Positions 1 to 11,074 of a stretch of 64,000 bases of DNA are shown in pieces. The notes beneath the pieces were generated by a model. That model was given only the letters and a program-made list of their open reading frames with translations, searched no databases and was not told the origin of the DNA. Source of the DNA: Bedellia somnulentella. Lineage: Eukaryota > Arthropoda > Insecta > Lepidoptera > Bedelliidae. Where the stretch lies: NCBI GenBank assembly GCA_963576735.1, contig OY755174.1, positions 6,820,001-6,884,000 on the forward strand. The letters run 5' to 3'. Each line of letters begins with the position of its first letter. Position 1 is the first letter of the stretch. Both the position numbers and the translations under genes were made by a program.

Positions 1-255
1 GCAATTCTCTTGTTCAGATCTTAATCCGATGACTAGATATATAAAGTGTGTAAAGTAATGGTTAATTTGGTATGCAAGCTTCTATTAACATAATAAACTA
101 ACTTTAAACATAGCTGACCTTCAATATTCTTTCAAGAACAGTCACCATTTTGAACACCTCACAATCTAAAAGTGGACAATACATCGAATACTTTATCGAG
201 ATATTTTTCCGGTTTCGATATAGTTCAATGTAATTTAAACATTTTAATTTAATTT

Positions 256-499
256 TGCCGTGTAGTGCCGGCTTAGAATGTCCTACCCCTTTCTACCCAA
301 TGGGTGTCGTAAAAGGCGACTAAGGGTGTGGGGCTTTTTTAAGTAGTTTTTGGGCGATGCGGTTGGAGACCCATCACAGATATTTTATTTCTACCATCTT
401 CTCCCCTATTAACTTCCAAATGTGGCTGAGGAGCTTCTAGCTCTGAAGCTCTGGCTATCCCTTTTTGGGATTTATGGTCGAGAGTAAATGTATGTACAT
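256..499 (+). repeat. RTE-tailed SINE copy
   Basis: Begins with the family head (gtgtagtgccggcttagaat) and runs through the core motifs gggcgatgcgg and gagacccatcac to a tail ending in gagtaaatgtatg. The same layout recurs about 20 times in this window on both strands. There is no coding capacity. It lies directly before a second copy at 531. Confidence 0.85.
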
Positions 500-530
500 T
501 TAATTTAAATCTCTAAATTTTAATAAAAAT

Positions 531-778
531 TGCCGTGTAGTGTCGGCTTAGAATAGCACTACCCCGTTTCTACCGATGGGTGTACGTAAGAGGCGACTAA
601 CGGTATTGGGGCTTTCAAGGGATTTTTGGGCGATGCGGCTGGAGACCCATCACCAACAACCTTTACTTTACCATCTTTTCCCCACTCAATTTCCAAAAGT
701 GGCTGAGGAATTTCTAATTCCTTAGCTCTGGCTACCCCTTCTAGGGATTTATAGCCGTGAGTATATGTTATGTTATGT
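531..778 (+). repeat. RTE-tailed SINE copy next to a splice acceptor
   Basis: A full-length family copy, from head gtgtagtgtcggcttagaat to tail gccgtgagtatatg followed by TTATG repeats. Its tail ends about 21 bases before the splice acceptor of the terminal exon at 800, so it must lie in the final intron of that gene and may supply part of the acceptor region. Confidence 0.85.
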
Positions 779-799
779 TTTAATAAAAATGTATTTCAG

Positions 800-887
800 G
801 TTGTACCCGGTGGACAAATCACGAGTGGATACAGCTGTCAGTATGGATGAAACCACTGAAGAGCCTCAAAAGGAAAAGCTGCAATAG
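800..887 (+). CDS. C-terminal exon of an unidentified gene
   Basis: Acceptor gtatttcag ends at 799, followed by an open frame of 28 codons ending in TAG at 885-887. The peptide starts LYPVDKSRVDTAV and ends EEPQKEKLQ; it is hydrophilic and typical of a cytosolic or disordered C-terminus. No start codon is needed because the exon opens in phase 1 and earlier exons lie left of the window. A canonical AATAAA follows at 1176. I do not recognise the protein. The alternative is a chance ORF after a chance AG, but acceptor, stop and polyadenylation signal together favour a real terminal exon. Confidence 0.6.
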
Positions 888-1175
888 TATGTTTTATGGT
901 CAATTAAGTGTTTGACAATAACTTCATTTAAGCTTCAAAGATATAAGGGGCATGTCTGCCAACTGTCTGAATGCCAACGATATACGAATCACTTATTAAA
1001 AAAGGGCACATGTTCTACCATTCTTTTTTTACAAATAAAACAAAAAAAATATTTGCTAAAATTACACTTAAAAAAATATTTTGCTATTTGTTGGTAACGG
1101 TAATGTGTATGGAAAAAATAGAATGCTTTGTCATGTGATCTATATTAATTTTATGTATAGTGATTATCAAAAAAC

Positions 1176-1181
1176 AATAAA
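1176..1181 (+). terminator. Polyadenylation signal AATAAA
   Basis: AATAAA 289 bases after the TAG of the exon at 800-887, in an AT-rich 3' UTR-like stretch. It is at the right distance and strand to end that transcript. Confidence 0.5.
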
Positions 1182-1541
1182 GCTGGTCGTATGACTAAAA
1201 TTAAATAAAAATGGCATCACATGTTAATCCGGGATTAGGTCTAACTAAGTAGACATTAAATACATTTGGTGCCAGTTGAATGTCGTAAATTAAAGTTCAT
1301 ACATTTTTGCATTAAAATTTAATTGTTTTAAATGTTAAATGTTTTACACTTTCTTAATAGTAATCAAGATGATGCTTATATTAAGATATAGTCAACTGTT
1401 TAATTTATTTTACTGGGACCTTTTTTTAATAATACTAGACCTCGCAATCTTGCTTGCCTTACCGCATTTTAAATACAGTCAGTTTTCTTAAGAAGAGTTA
1501 TGATGTTTAGATATTAGCAGCTGTAATATGAAACGTTTTAA

Positions 1542-1971
1542 GGGCGTCCCCGGAAAAATAGGTTGATATTGATTGTTTGGATATTCTATAAAGTCTGATT
1601 TGATGATATTGATATGACATGAATAAAATATATGTTGGTGATTAGTTCATGGTGTTAAAATTTGATGTTTAACATTTTAATAATTTTTTGAAAAATATGA
1701 TGAAAAAAAATTGAATTGGAACATGCTTTGTTTTCATAAAAACCGTATAGGCTCCACTGGCATAACATACATGTGAACTCATTATGTGTCTATATACGCG
1801 TAGCTTTAAGATCTGTAACTTTGATGTTTAACTTTTCATTTAAACATTATAGTTATTCAATAAAACTAAATAAACTACATTTATCCTGCGCACGCGTTTT
1901 TTCCGTCCCTGTCACTCTCAGTAAATTTGACGTAAGAGTGAGCGCAATAGCTGCAAAATGTGGGGAGGCCC
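1542..1971. mobile_element. TTAA-flanked MITE, complete copy
   Basis: Ends gggcgtcccc and ggggaggccc form an imperfect terminal inverted repeat, and TTAA lies on both sides (1538-1541 and 1972-1975). It has no transposase. A reverse-complement copy of the same sequence occurs at 52525-54099, broken by a LINE and a Gypsy-like element. TTAA targets are typical of piggyBac-type elements, but the ends here begin GGG rather than CCC, so the superfamily is left open. The short ORF at 1773 lies entirely inside it and is not a gene. Confidence 0.75.
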
Positions 1972-1975
1972 TTAA

Positions 1976-4146
1976 ATAGGATTATGATTATACCGTCCCA
2001 TTATTATTTCACTGAAGTAATAATATTGAAGCGTGCGCCCTGATTGAAATAATTTAAATATGGTATTTCGCATTCATAGAAGAATAAAATTGTAAAAACC
2101 TGTATGATTAAATTGTAAATAAGATTGGTCGGAATGAGAACTTTACAACCATGCCATTTTACATGGTAATGCCGAGGCTGCTACTAACAGTAGTTTGTTA
2201 ATTTGACATAGAAAATACACATATATAGACATGTTGGTAGGCGTTATATGCTTTCAGTAATGGATCTTGCCCGGCATCATAAGCAATGGCTCTTGCCCTA
2301 CGCGATATCATTTTACACATTACATTATAATATTGGAAAATAAATTATTACTGATGCTTTCATACCTAAGAGACATTATTTTCACTAGCAATCAAGCAGG
2401 AGATTAAATGACCTGTTACTGTTAATGCAAAAGATGAAAAATTAAATGAGGGATTCATATTAATTTTTTGGCCTTCTGAATTTGTTGCTCCATTTGTCGG
2501 ATTTTCAGTTGCCCGATGTATAGAGTCGTTTGGCTTTTGCAAACAATATGAAAAAATGCATTTAATATAAAAATAAGTTTAGAATACAGAGATTACAGGA
2601 TACAATAGTACGAATTAAAAGGTGTGGGGGGGGGGGGTTAGGTGGTAGTTATTACTCTGGGAAAAGACGATTTCCTGGTTCAAGATTAAGTTGAATCAAG
2701 TTGAATTTTAAGAAATGTTATATAGGGTGCTGCAAACAAGGCTGATGTATAGTTACTGTTTCACCGTTACAAATCCCTGTCTGACCCTTTATTTTGCCTC
2801 TTTTATTACTCTACTCATTACTATTACTCATTGAAATGACTTCAATGTTGTCCTTTAATAGTTACAGATTGTTTCCCAGTAGTTTAAACGTTTCAAATAG
2901 CGATCTCAAACTTTTCTTAAGTAATATTAAATGAAATGAACCTTCAAATAAACATTGTTATTTGAATTAAATGACCTTGGATTATAAAAATATTCAAATC
3001 AATATTATAAAGTACCTAATTTTTTTAACTACCTTCTAAATCCTCATAATTTCTGGAAACAGTTGACATGACATCCTTAGGATATTAATTTATATTTATT
3101 CGTAGTTATACAATGTTTGTATATAGAAAATAACACTGTTTTAAACAATTATACTGTAGTAATTATTTATTTAAATTATGTATTTGCATCACAGATAGGT
3201 GCTATTGTTTATATATAATGTCAATAAAACGCGCTTTTTATACAAAACTGTGTTAAATGTATTTATCAACCAGACAGAATATTTCTGGCTTCTCCAGGGC
3301 AAGTACGAGCCATGTTTAAACTAGTTATCGCGTGGGATAAAGCAGCCATCTTTTACACACTTACTTAGTATCGTATACTGCCATCTCATTCTAATCGTTA
3401 TCGTGTCGATAAAATAGCGCTCGTGCTTGCCCTTCTGAGGGTATACTGATTCAGATAAATTATGTGTAGGTATGCGTGTACCCAGCTATGGCTATTTTAG
3501 ATAAAGTTTATATAAAAAATATCCGTAAACACCCACCAAAGCTGCTTATATTATTTGATACGTTTTACTTACATACGCGCACAACATCACATGAATTAAG
3601 AATATAGGTTTATTTATGTTGTTTTTTATTTATTTAGGCCAATGTTATTAAATAAAATATACCTTTTAAATTGCTATGTGTTTTTTTTATGGCAGAAGAA
3701 CTTAATCTGTATTATTATTATTTATCGTTGACGTGTCTAGTCAATATTGAAAGTCTGAAGTGAAAAGAATCCAAGAGCATGAATGAGAAGAAGACGAATG
3801 TAAGGATAGCAACAGAGATTTGTCACGATCATGCTATGTAGAAGTCGATAGTCTCTACTTATCACAATGGGAACAATGGGCGTGCGTATAAGAAAGTATT
3901 AACGTCTTATAATAAAATAAAAGGGTAGGCTCGAGCCCCTTGGTGTGTAATGATATAATCGTCCAGCGGCATATCTAGGCAGAAATGATGAGATGATAAC
4001 GACCTATATTTTATTTAAATAATATTAACTAATAATAAAGCACGCAGATTTACCAGTCCATAAGGGTTACGCTACTATTATATTCAGTTTCCCCATATTT
4101 TAATAACTTGTGTCCTTTAAAATTGTAATATAAATAGAGTTATCCA
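1976..4146. other. Intergenic DNA without recognised genes
   Basis: AT-rich, with no ORF above 60 codons showing coding character. It holds a run of ten or more G at about 2628, an AATAAA at about 3224, and a small inverted-repeat unit at 3296-3433 (listed separately). Nothing else was recognised. Confidence 0.6.
3296..3433. repeat. Short inverted-repeat unit, MITE-like
   Basis: The left end agggcaagtacgagc and right end gctcgtgcttgccct are inverted copies with one mismatch, about 138 bases apart. No clear target duplication was found, so a small MITE is an inference. Confidence 0.4.
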
Positions 4147-4286
4147 TTGATGATTGAGCTGCGAGCGGCGGGACTGAGCTGGAGTGCGGCCAGGGAAGTC
4201 TCGGCAGACAGGAAGGAGTGGCGGGAGCTTGTGCAGGCCCTGTGCCCTGTGGGGTGCCGTAGGACGACAACAACAAACATTGATAT
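4147..4286 (+). pseudogene. LINE 3' end fragment (C-terminal tail)
   Basis: The frame reads AGLSWSAAREVSADRKEW then RELVQALCPVGC, the Trp/Arg-rich C-terminal signature of CR1/RTE-like LINE polyproteins, and is followed by an (ACA)n tail. It is strongly 5'-truncated. The antisense ORF over the same bases is a shadow. Confidence 0.6.
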
Positions 4287-4302
4287 AAAACTCATAGCTA
4301 TT

Positions 4303-5748
4303 ATATATTATTATATTAGATGGGCGATAAGCGCCACGGGTTTCCGCACTGAGCCCGGCATGGCAAGCCATTGTACGTGGACCAAGTGGTCATTTAATTC
4401 TCCCAACCTAATTCCGTCCAGAAGGCGAGTAGCTTATCCAGGTCAGCTGCTGCCTCTGGGAGCGACTTTATGGATCCTATCGTGTTATAGCGGATATCGG
4501 CTACCCCCGTGCATTTCTGGAGCACGTGAGCAACCGCTTCGTCAGCTTCCATGCACGCTCGGCACATGGGGCTGTCGGTAATGCCTATAGTGTATAAGTG
4601 TTTATTTAGTGTGGTATGTCCTGTGAGTACTCCAGTCACTGTCCGCAGATCTTTCCTGCTTAGTCGCAGGGCGCGCCCGGTCAGCTTCCTGTCAAGGGTT
4701 GGCATGATTTCCTTCGACTGTCTGCAAGTCTGTCTCCTGCCAGTGTATCTTGGAGAGGGAGTGAGTGCGTTCTTTTAGCCATGCGCGAAGCTGACCATAG
4801 GGTAGGGGTATGATCGGTTCAGGACCATATAGATCCCTTGCCGAACCCCCCCTAGGCAATTCCTCAGCAGCGTCATTACCCAAGGAGCCGCTGTGGCCCC
4901 TTATCCATTGTAGGGTTATAGTGTTATTCCGAGCTGCTTCCTCAAGAGCTCTTTGGCACTCCAGGACTAGCCCTGAGGTGAATTCACAGCGATCCAGAGC
5001 CTGCAGCACAGATGCACTGTCCGAGATGATTCTGATATGCATATCGGACACATCTCGGGCTTTGATTGCCATGGCCGCCTCGGTTATTCCAAGACACTCC
5101 GCTTGGAATACCGTGTTGTGTCGACCTAGGCTTTTGGAAATTTTAATATTGAGGTCATATCAGGTATTCACAAGAATATACCCCGGCTCCAGTCCCTTGG
5201 TTGGTCTTGGAGCCGTCTGTGTATACACGCACCTCTTTAATATTGGAGTAGTCATGCTGTTCCTCTTCGAGTATAACAGTATAGTTGTGTTTGGTAATTA
5301 TAGTTTTAGTTATCCTATCACAGGGCGCAGCAAGTAAGGGCTGATATTGGATCGCCATTGTGTGTATATTTGTGTGTAGGATTCTAGAGTCGTTTCTAAG
5401 GTGCCCTGCATTTTTTAGTCTGAGTGAGGACATCGCCGCCTCCTGCTGTATGTGTAGGTGTAAGGGTGGCAGGTTCAGTAACGCCTGAAGAGCTGCCGTC
5501 GGTGCGGTTCTCATGCAGCCTGTAATGGCCAGGCAGGCAAGCCGTTGCATTTTTTCCAGGTCATTTTGTGCTGTTGTTAGTTTGGTTCTCGGCCACCAGA
5601 CCAGTGAGCCGTAGGTATTACTGGTCTGATAATGATGGTTTAAAGCCAGTGAACGATCCTAGGTTTGAGTCCCCAGTTTTTACCTAGTACCCTGTTGCAC
5701 TGCCATAGCATAGCACTGGATTTTTTGATTGTGTTATCTAAGTGTGGT
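4303..5748 (-). pseudogene. 5'-truncated LINE with RNase H domain
   Basis: Read on the minus strand, post-RT sequence (MQRLACLAITGCMRTAP) leads into an RNase H domain with YTDGSK, FQAECLGI, SDSASVL and GHSGSLGNDAAEE, so the D, E, D and D catalytic positions are visible. A C-terminal C-x2-C-x8-H-x4-C knuckle (CRACMEADEAVAHVLQKC) follows. LINEs with RNase H belong to the I, LOA and R1-type groups. At least two frameshifts (near 5150 and 5630) disable it. Both sides carry the 15-base direct repeat aaactcatagctatt (4288-4302 and 5749-5763), a clean target-site duplication, and the 3' end is A/T-rich as expected. Confidence 0.8.
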
Positions 5749-5763
5749 AAACTCATAGCTATT

Positions 5764-6307
5764 CAAAACATATAACATAGTTTCCATGCTCAAGCTCATG
5801 TAGCCCTTCACTTCAATCCACGAAATATACTTATGTACCATAAAATCCACAGAAAGTGTATAAGAAATAGATGTTGTTACGCAGAAAGGACTCAACCAAG
5901 TTTAGTCAAACCACAAAAAGACAACTCGAGATATGAGCGTTTGAAGTTGGAAATAAAGTGTTTTTTTCATACTGGGATTAGGTTGGGTTGTTAAAATAAA
6001 CAGTTTGCGTGCAACTTTTTTAGTTGAGTTTTCACTACTTCATAGATTTAACCCTCAGCAATAAATAGGCTCACTTAACTCAATTTCGGCGAAAGTGTGG
6101 GTTGAGTTCTTTCTACTTATCTACGTCCAAATGTTTCACTCGACGGAAATTAAAAGGAGTTGTATTTGATGGAGATCGAATAATCCAACAAAGTGCAACT
6201 TTCAAACTTGTAATTTCGACAAACACGCTTACATCACAGTGTACGTTTCACGAGAGAAGGCAAACAGCAATCTGGATTCCACGCATTCAAATCATGTCAT
6301 CAGTGAG
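5764..6307. other. Non-coding DNA, partly 3' UTR of the DM9 gene
   Basis: No ORF with coding character apart from a chance plus-strand ORF at 6102-6368 that overlaps the DM9 exon in antisense. The right part should be the 3' UTR of the minus-strand DM9 gene, although I found no canonical AATAAA in it on that strand. Confidence 0.4.
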
Positions 6308-6640
6308 TTACCAATCTTCTGTGACTTCATCTTCCGGGCTCGATATATCTTTAGTTGGCGATGAATGACCATCACTGATGGAGATACTCTTGTCAATGCT
6401 ATCATGGTAAAATTCCGCTGATTTTTCAGTGTAAATCAAAATCTCGTAATATTTGAAGCAAACTGAACGTTGATAGACAGTCACGATACAGTGGTAATCC
6501 GGAGGTTGTACAATCCCCATCAAATGAGAATGTTTAAATTGAACGCGTCCGATATAAACTCCTTTCGATGCTTCTACGCAGTGAAATTGTGATACATTTC
6601 CTCGACATGGGCGCCACTTAACACATGATGCACAGAACAC
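6308..6640 (-). CDS. DM9-domain protein, last exon (exon 4)
   Basis: Acceptor caacag precedes the exon. It encodes 110 residues: first VFCASCVKWRPCRG, which completes DM9 repeat 1 from the previous exon, then DM9 repeat 2 (GVYIGRVQFKHSHLMG ... YYEILIY), and an acidic Ser-rich tail ending SSPEDEVTEDW. DM9/DUF3421 proteins are small intracellular or secreted lectin-like proteins reported in insects and molluscs; carbohydrate binding is family knowledge and cannot be seen here. The phase-0 junction with the exon at 7430-7549 reads NYQ-VFCASC without a break. Confidence 0.75.
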   Translation of the reverse strand: MFCASCVKWRPCRGNVSQFHCVEASKGVYIGRVQFKHSHLMGIVQPPDYHCIVTVYQRSVCFKYYEILIYTEKSAEFYHDSIDKSISISDGHSSPTKDISSPEDEVTEDW

Positions 6641-6669
6641 CTGTTGAAAAACGTAAAATTAATCAAACG

Positions 6670-6820
6670 ATTTGATTCACAGTGTCGGTAGGCGTCCTAC
6701 AAGGTAGATTAACGCCTATTTTAACGTCGAGGGATGGGCAGCACAAGACTGGTCGTTGTGGAGATCTTTTGGGGAGGCCTATGTCCAACAGTGGACGTCT
6801 ATTGGCTTATGATGGTAATT
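6670..6820 (+). repeat. LINE 3' tail, lepidopteran type
   Basis: Contains ggggaggcctatgtccaaca and gtggacgtctattggctta, the 3' end of a LINE widespread in Lepidoptera; the frame reads FGEAYVQQWTSIG. It is 5'-truncated to about 150 bases and lies in an intron of the DM9 gene. Confidence 0.7.
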
Positions 6821-6859
6821 ATGTGATTCATCGGTTCTATTCAATCACATAATTACCAT
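6812..6859. repeat. Perfect hairpin, 17-base arms
   Basis: atggtaattatgtgatt (6812-6828) and its exact reverse complement (6843-6859) flank a 14-base loop. It sits at the end of the LINE tail, so it may be the end of a small inserted element rather than a regulatory site. Confidence 0.7.
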
Positions 6860-7429
6860 ATCATGCGGTTTATATTTTACAGAAATAGGTTAATGTTTTC
6901 AAAAGCAATGTTTCGCTTCTTTGGAGGATGTGATTCTATCAGCTTGAACAGTTGTAAAATACAGTTATAAAATACCCTTTTTTCAACAAAATAGTATGGG
7001 TTGGTTCTGCGTGTGTATCGCTATTAACATATCGCTGAAACGTCAAAAAGTCATAATGTACCAAGGTTCTTGGTGCAAAGTTCGACCGCCCGGGAAGTCC
7101 GAGTATGAGTGTACTTACATAGAAAACTGTAATTTGCTAATAATAAGTTGCTGTTAAAACCTCAATATTGGCTGCTTGGTAAGGCAGCCTTGGGCTTCCA
7201 GAAAGTGTTTGCCAGTTTGTATTTTTATAGCGCAAGTATAGTATAACTGAGCCCGCTGGGCCGCGAAAATATGTCGGCCGTCTAGTTATCATATAACATA
7301 TGTTAGTCAAAAGTCTTTCAACACAGGCCGGCGGACTCAGCTTGTATTGCACTTATCACTTAATTTTAACATTACCATTGAATGAGAGCCATGTGTTCAA
7401 CAATAATAATAAGAATAACAGTAATTAAC

Positions 7430-7549
7430 CTGATAATTGGTGCATCTTATTGTGTTTTCATTGCTATACAGCCAGCAGCAACCCTCCGACGGGTGCACTG
7501 TGGCGGGCACCATGCGACCCGACACCAGCGCACGGGCTACCCAGGTCAT
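7430..7549 (-). CDS. DM9-domain protein, exon 3
   Basis: Acceptor gttattttcag and donor CAG|gttaatt bound 40 codons in phase 0. The peptide MTWVARALVSGRMVPATVHP then GCCWLYSNENT is the core of DM9 repeat 1 (hydrophobic-R-A, G-x-x-V-P, H-P, G-C, W-x-Y pattern). It is GC-richer than the surrounding intron. The plus-strand ORF over the same bases is a shadow. Confidence 0.75.
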
Positions 7550-8249
7550 CTGAAAATAACACTTGTTTCATCATTCGAGTCAGCACTTTGGATTGCCAAA
7601 CCTATAATCATTTTTAACTCCGACGGCTTATTCCGTTTATCCACCATAAAACAGCCACCTTAAGGCGGATATTCGGAAACGCACGTCCTTTAGTATTTAG
7701 ATATCCGTAATTCATAATAAAGTTTCTTCCGATTTTCTACCCTTCCTAAGTACAGTCATTTACTGAAACATATACCTACCTATATATAATGTATACCTAC
7801 CCCACTTGTTTGAGCTGAAAATAGTTTTGTTTACGTGAAGTCTTTGCATGCGATTAATATAGAAATAGTTTATCTGCGTTTGTGTGTCAGTAATGAAAAT
7901 ACACAAAGTTTTAATTTTGTTACTTTTTTGTTGAGGGTTTCTTTCTTATTATGGTTTCATTAGTCACAACGGTCATTTTAAATGGTTTTTACCCAAATAC
8001 TACCTCCGAATCCTATAGGTGCTTACCTGTAATTTAGATTTAAGATTATTTTACGTTATTTGTTTAAACAATAAATATTAAATTAAAACTTCCCACCCAG
8101 ATAACATACTCAAACTGTTAGTAGGAGAGTAGGTATGTAGGTATATCTTAAGTATTTTAATGTTCACGAAGTTTCTTGGACCGGGTTTGTGTTGTGTATG
8201 TTTCAGTAAATGACTGTACTTGGGGTGAAAAATCGGAAGAAACATATTA

Positions 8250-9893
8250 TTTTATTTTATTTTTTATTTTATTTTATTATCGTTGGGGGGCTTACAGCTA
8301 AATTTACAATATAAAATAATAACATAGGCAGAAATAGGCCAATAACAAGCTCCCACATATGCATAAAAATAAAGAACATCGAAAACAACAGAGAAACAGA
8401 AGGCTTAACTAAAAAAGGAATTTAACTAATTAATAAAACAACAGCAAGAAAAATGCACCGAAACAAATGATAAGATGAAGAAGAATGAAGATGAAGCAAC
8501 CGCTAATTTGAAACACTAAAATTTTAAAAAAAGTCATTTGCAAATGATCGCTTAATGTGAGCTATACTGTTATGGAATAGATCCAAAGTGAGTTTATCGT
8601 TATGATAATTAAATTCATTGCAAGATCTGATAAGATAGGCATTACGTTTGTAATTTGTTTTGGCTGGGGGGACATGAAGCAAATCATTGCTACGCAGTTT
8701 TTTTGAAGGAACTCTCAAGCAAATTTTACTGAGGAGTTCAGGACAATCAATATTACCTTGAGCAATCTTGGCTAGTAGACAGATATCTGCTATATTCCTA
8801 CGCAAATGAAGAGGCAAAAGGTGTTGAGCGATGCAACGCTTATTATAATCTAAGTATGCAAGTTTAAATTTGAAAGTCAGAAAACGGGTCAACTTTTTTT
8901 GAATTCGTTCGATTCTATCAGAGTATACGCCATAACAGGGATTCCAAACTTGAGACGCATACTCAAGGTGACTGCGAACATAGGCACAATAGATAATTTT
9001 GACTGTTTTCATATTTTTAAAGTTCACAGATGATCGTATAACAAACCCAAGAGCTTTATATGCTTTATTAACAATATGATCGACATGTAAATCAAATAAT
9101 AATTTGCTATCATGAATGACGCCTAAATCTTTGGTATGAGTTAATTTTTCTAAATTTTGACCTTTAATTTGGTAATTAAATGAATTAATACTACGTTTAC
9201 GTGAAAAATTAATAAAGAAACATTTAGAGACATTAAGGTGGAGTTTGTTACGAAGGCAATAGTCATCAAGTCTGCTAATGTCCTCTTGTAATAGAGAAGC
9301 ATCCTCAGAATTATTGACTGCTTTGAATATTTTCATGTCATCTGCAAACAATAGATATTTGGAATATAGAAAACATGATCCGATATCCTTAATGAAAATA
9401 ACAAATAGCAAAGGGCCTAATAGTGAGCCTTGGGGGACACCGGATGATATTTCCACCCATGAGGAAGTATAGCCGGATAGAACCACTGCCTGCGATCTGT
9501 TTTGAACGTATGAAGAAAACCATCTAAAGAGGTCTCCGCGAATTCCCAGGGAGTGCAGTTTCGATAGTAGAATACAATGATCGATACGATCGAAAGCTTT
9601 ACTGTAATCTGTATAGACTACATCAACTTGCTTGCCTTCACTCATGTTCTCGGTCACAAACTCATTGAAAACAAGAAGATTTGAGACTATTGAGCGACCC
9701 TTGAGGAAGCCATGTTGATGTTGATCAAAAGAACATTTCAGGCAGTCATACACTGTATCATACACAATACGTTCCAGTACTTTAGCAAGTAAGCACAGCT
9801 TGGATACAGGCCTATAATTTTCAACACAGTTTTTGGCACCTTTCTTATGAATAGGTGTTATGTAGGCCTTCTTCCATATCATTATTATGAATT
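8250..9893 (-). mobile_element. 5'-truncated non-LTR retrotransposon (Jockey/CR1-like)
   Basis: The insertion carries the RT ORF at 8524-9882 and a (TAAAA)n 3' tail, seen as (TTTTA)n at 8250-8285. It is inserted in the right arm of the foldback element: the arm sequence on the two sides joins to match the uninterrupted left arm. Confidence 0.8.
8524..9882 (-). CDS. LINE reverse transcriptase, 452 codons, N-terminus missing
   Basis: An open frame with RT motifs in order: TPIHKKG and NYRPVS (fingers), VVYTDYSKAFDRI (motif A, catalytic Asp), SGVPQGSLLGP (motif B), LLFADDMKIF (motif C; FADD in place of YADD), then LNVSKC and a long C-terminal region with YVRSHLEYASQVW. The order and spacing are those of Jockey/CR1-type LINEs. 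The endonuclease domain is absent through 5' truncation. The RT frame itself has no stop or frameshift, so the insertion is young. It copies RNA into DNA at a nicked target in the nucleus when complete; this copy cannot move on its own. Confidence 0.85.
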   Translation of the reverse strand: MIWKKAYITPIHKKGAKNCVENYRPVSKLCLLAKVLERIVYDTVYDCLKCSFDQHQHGFLKGRSIVSNLLVFNEFVTENMSEGKQVDVVYTDYSKAFDRIDHCILLSKLHSLGIRGDLFRWFSSYVQNRSQAVVLSGYTSSWVEISSGVPQGSLLGPLLFVIFIKDIGSCFLYSKYLLFADDMKIFKAVNNSEDASLLQEDISRLDDYCLRNKLHLNVSKCFFINFSRKRSINSFNYQIKGQNLEKLTHTKDLGVIHDSKLLFDLHVDHIVNKAYKALGFVIRSSVNFKNMKTVKIIYCAYVRSHLEYASQVWNPCYGVYSDRIERIQKKLTRFLTFKFKLAYLDYNKRCIAQHLLPLHLRRNIADICLLAKIAQGNIDCPELLSKICLRVPSKKLRSNDLLHVPPAKTNYKRNAYLIRSCNEFNYHNDKLTLDLFHNSIAHIKRSFANDFF

Positions 9894-10217
9894 ACGATTA
9901 TCCACCACATTCAGGGTGGATTGAAGGACACGCGTTTCCGAATATCTGACTTAGGGTGGCCGTTTTAAGGTGGATAAACGGAATAAGCCACTCCGTCAAC
10001 CACCCTTAACATTTTCTGTTTTCGTACGTGTAATATGTATATGTTTTGGACTTAAAATATGACATTAAGAAGTCACAGTCAAGCTGCGGCCGATGTCATA
10101 CGTTTTTTCAACTCACTTATCATTATCAACATGTTCATAAATTTTGTTGAGTATACTTAGCTAGATTTTGCACGAGATAAACATATATTTCAGCAATTAA
10201 AGAAAACGTTTATTCTA

Positions 10218-11036
10218 TACTAGTGGATCGTCCCAGCTTCGCACGGGTAGCGTTGTTTTTTTAAATATCTGAGGTTTCTTTCTTCAGTCACTGCTCAAGC
10301 ATTGTGAAATTCAGCGCAATGTTTTCAATTTATTAAATTTATAGCACTCCCTAAACAGTGTAGTTTGGTGATTTTGAATGCGCTTTAATGAACGGTTCAG
10401 TATTTCCGTTTAATAGCAAATTTTGGAATAAAACGCTATGAAGTATTTATAACAATCTAAAAAATAAATCATTACGTAATGTAGGATGCAACTACTGGCG
10501 CCATCTAGTATGTTATATGTAAATTAGTAAAGATTTGGTTTTGGTCACGGGCGCGATGGCTTATTTTATGTATAATTTCGGTGTTTCTCTACCGATTTCT
10601 ATGATTCTTTTTTTATTGAATAGGTAATAATGTTACCTTTTTTAAATTAGGGTGAATGAGAGGTTTACAAACGTAAGAGTAAACAAAAATAATCAGAATG
10701 TTCCGAACTGCTAAGCTATCAGGAATTACACGTGTTATTGTGAGTCAACCGTAAAAGATAGACATAAACTGTTTCGATTTTTTTTTTATATAATTTTATG
10801 AAGAGTATTTCCGTCATACATGATTTCTATGTAAGTTTAACCATTAAGGCTGCACACCCGACGGAAGCTTAAAAAATGGAGTAACTTCTCCCGTTTTCCC
10901 ATAATTTCCCAAAATTCCCCTTTACTACCCTGCTGGAAAGTATACAAAAACCTGCCCAGGAGTATAAAGAATAATTGTACCAAGTTTCGTTAAAATCCGT
11001 CGAGTAGTTTTTGTTTCCATAAGGAACATACAAACC

Positions 11037-11074
<38 letters not shown>

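Larger units (their letters stand above)
7625..9989. mobile_element. Foldback DNA element with 8-bp target duplication, carrying a LINE
   Basis: Terminal inverted repeats of about 65 bases start ggcttattccgtttatccac (7625) and end with the reverse complement at 9989. The flanks actccgac (7617-7624) and actccgtc (9990-9997) are an 8-base duplication with one mismatch. Further inward, 7722-7775 is inverted at 8195-8246, so the arms are at least 150 bases. The element is interrupted by a LINE at about 8250-9893; without it the element is about 710 bases and non-coding. An 8-base duplication fits hAT or related superfamilies; long arms also occur in Mutator-like elements. It sits in an intron of the DM9 gene. 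Confidence 0.8.

Noticed and set aside
4117..4581. Two overlapping ORFs of 84 and 144 codons on opposite strands
   Set aside because: They cross the junction between two LINE fragments and the target duplication; only the plus-strand LINE tail is real.
7382..7663. 93-codon plus-strand ORF
   Set aside because: It runs opposite DM9 exon 3 into the foldback arm; the minus-strand exon has splice sites and the DM9 pattern.
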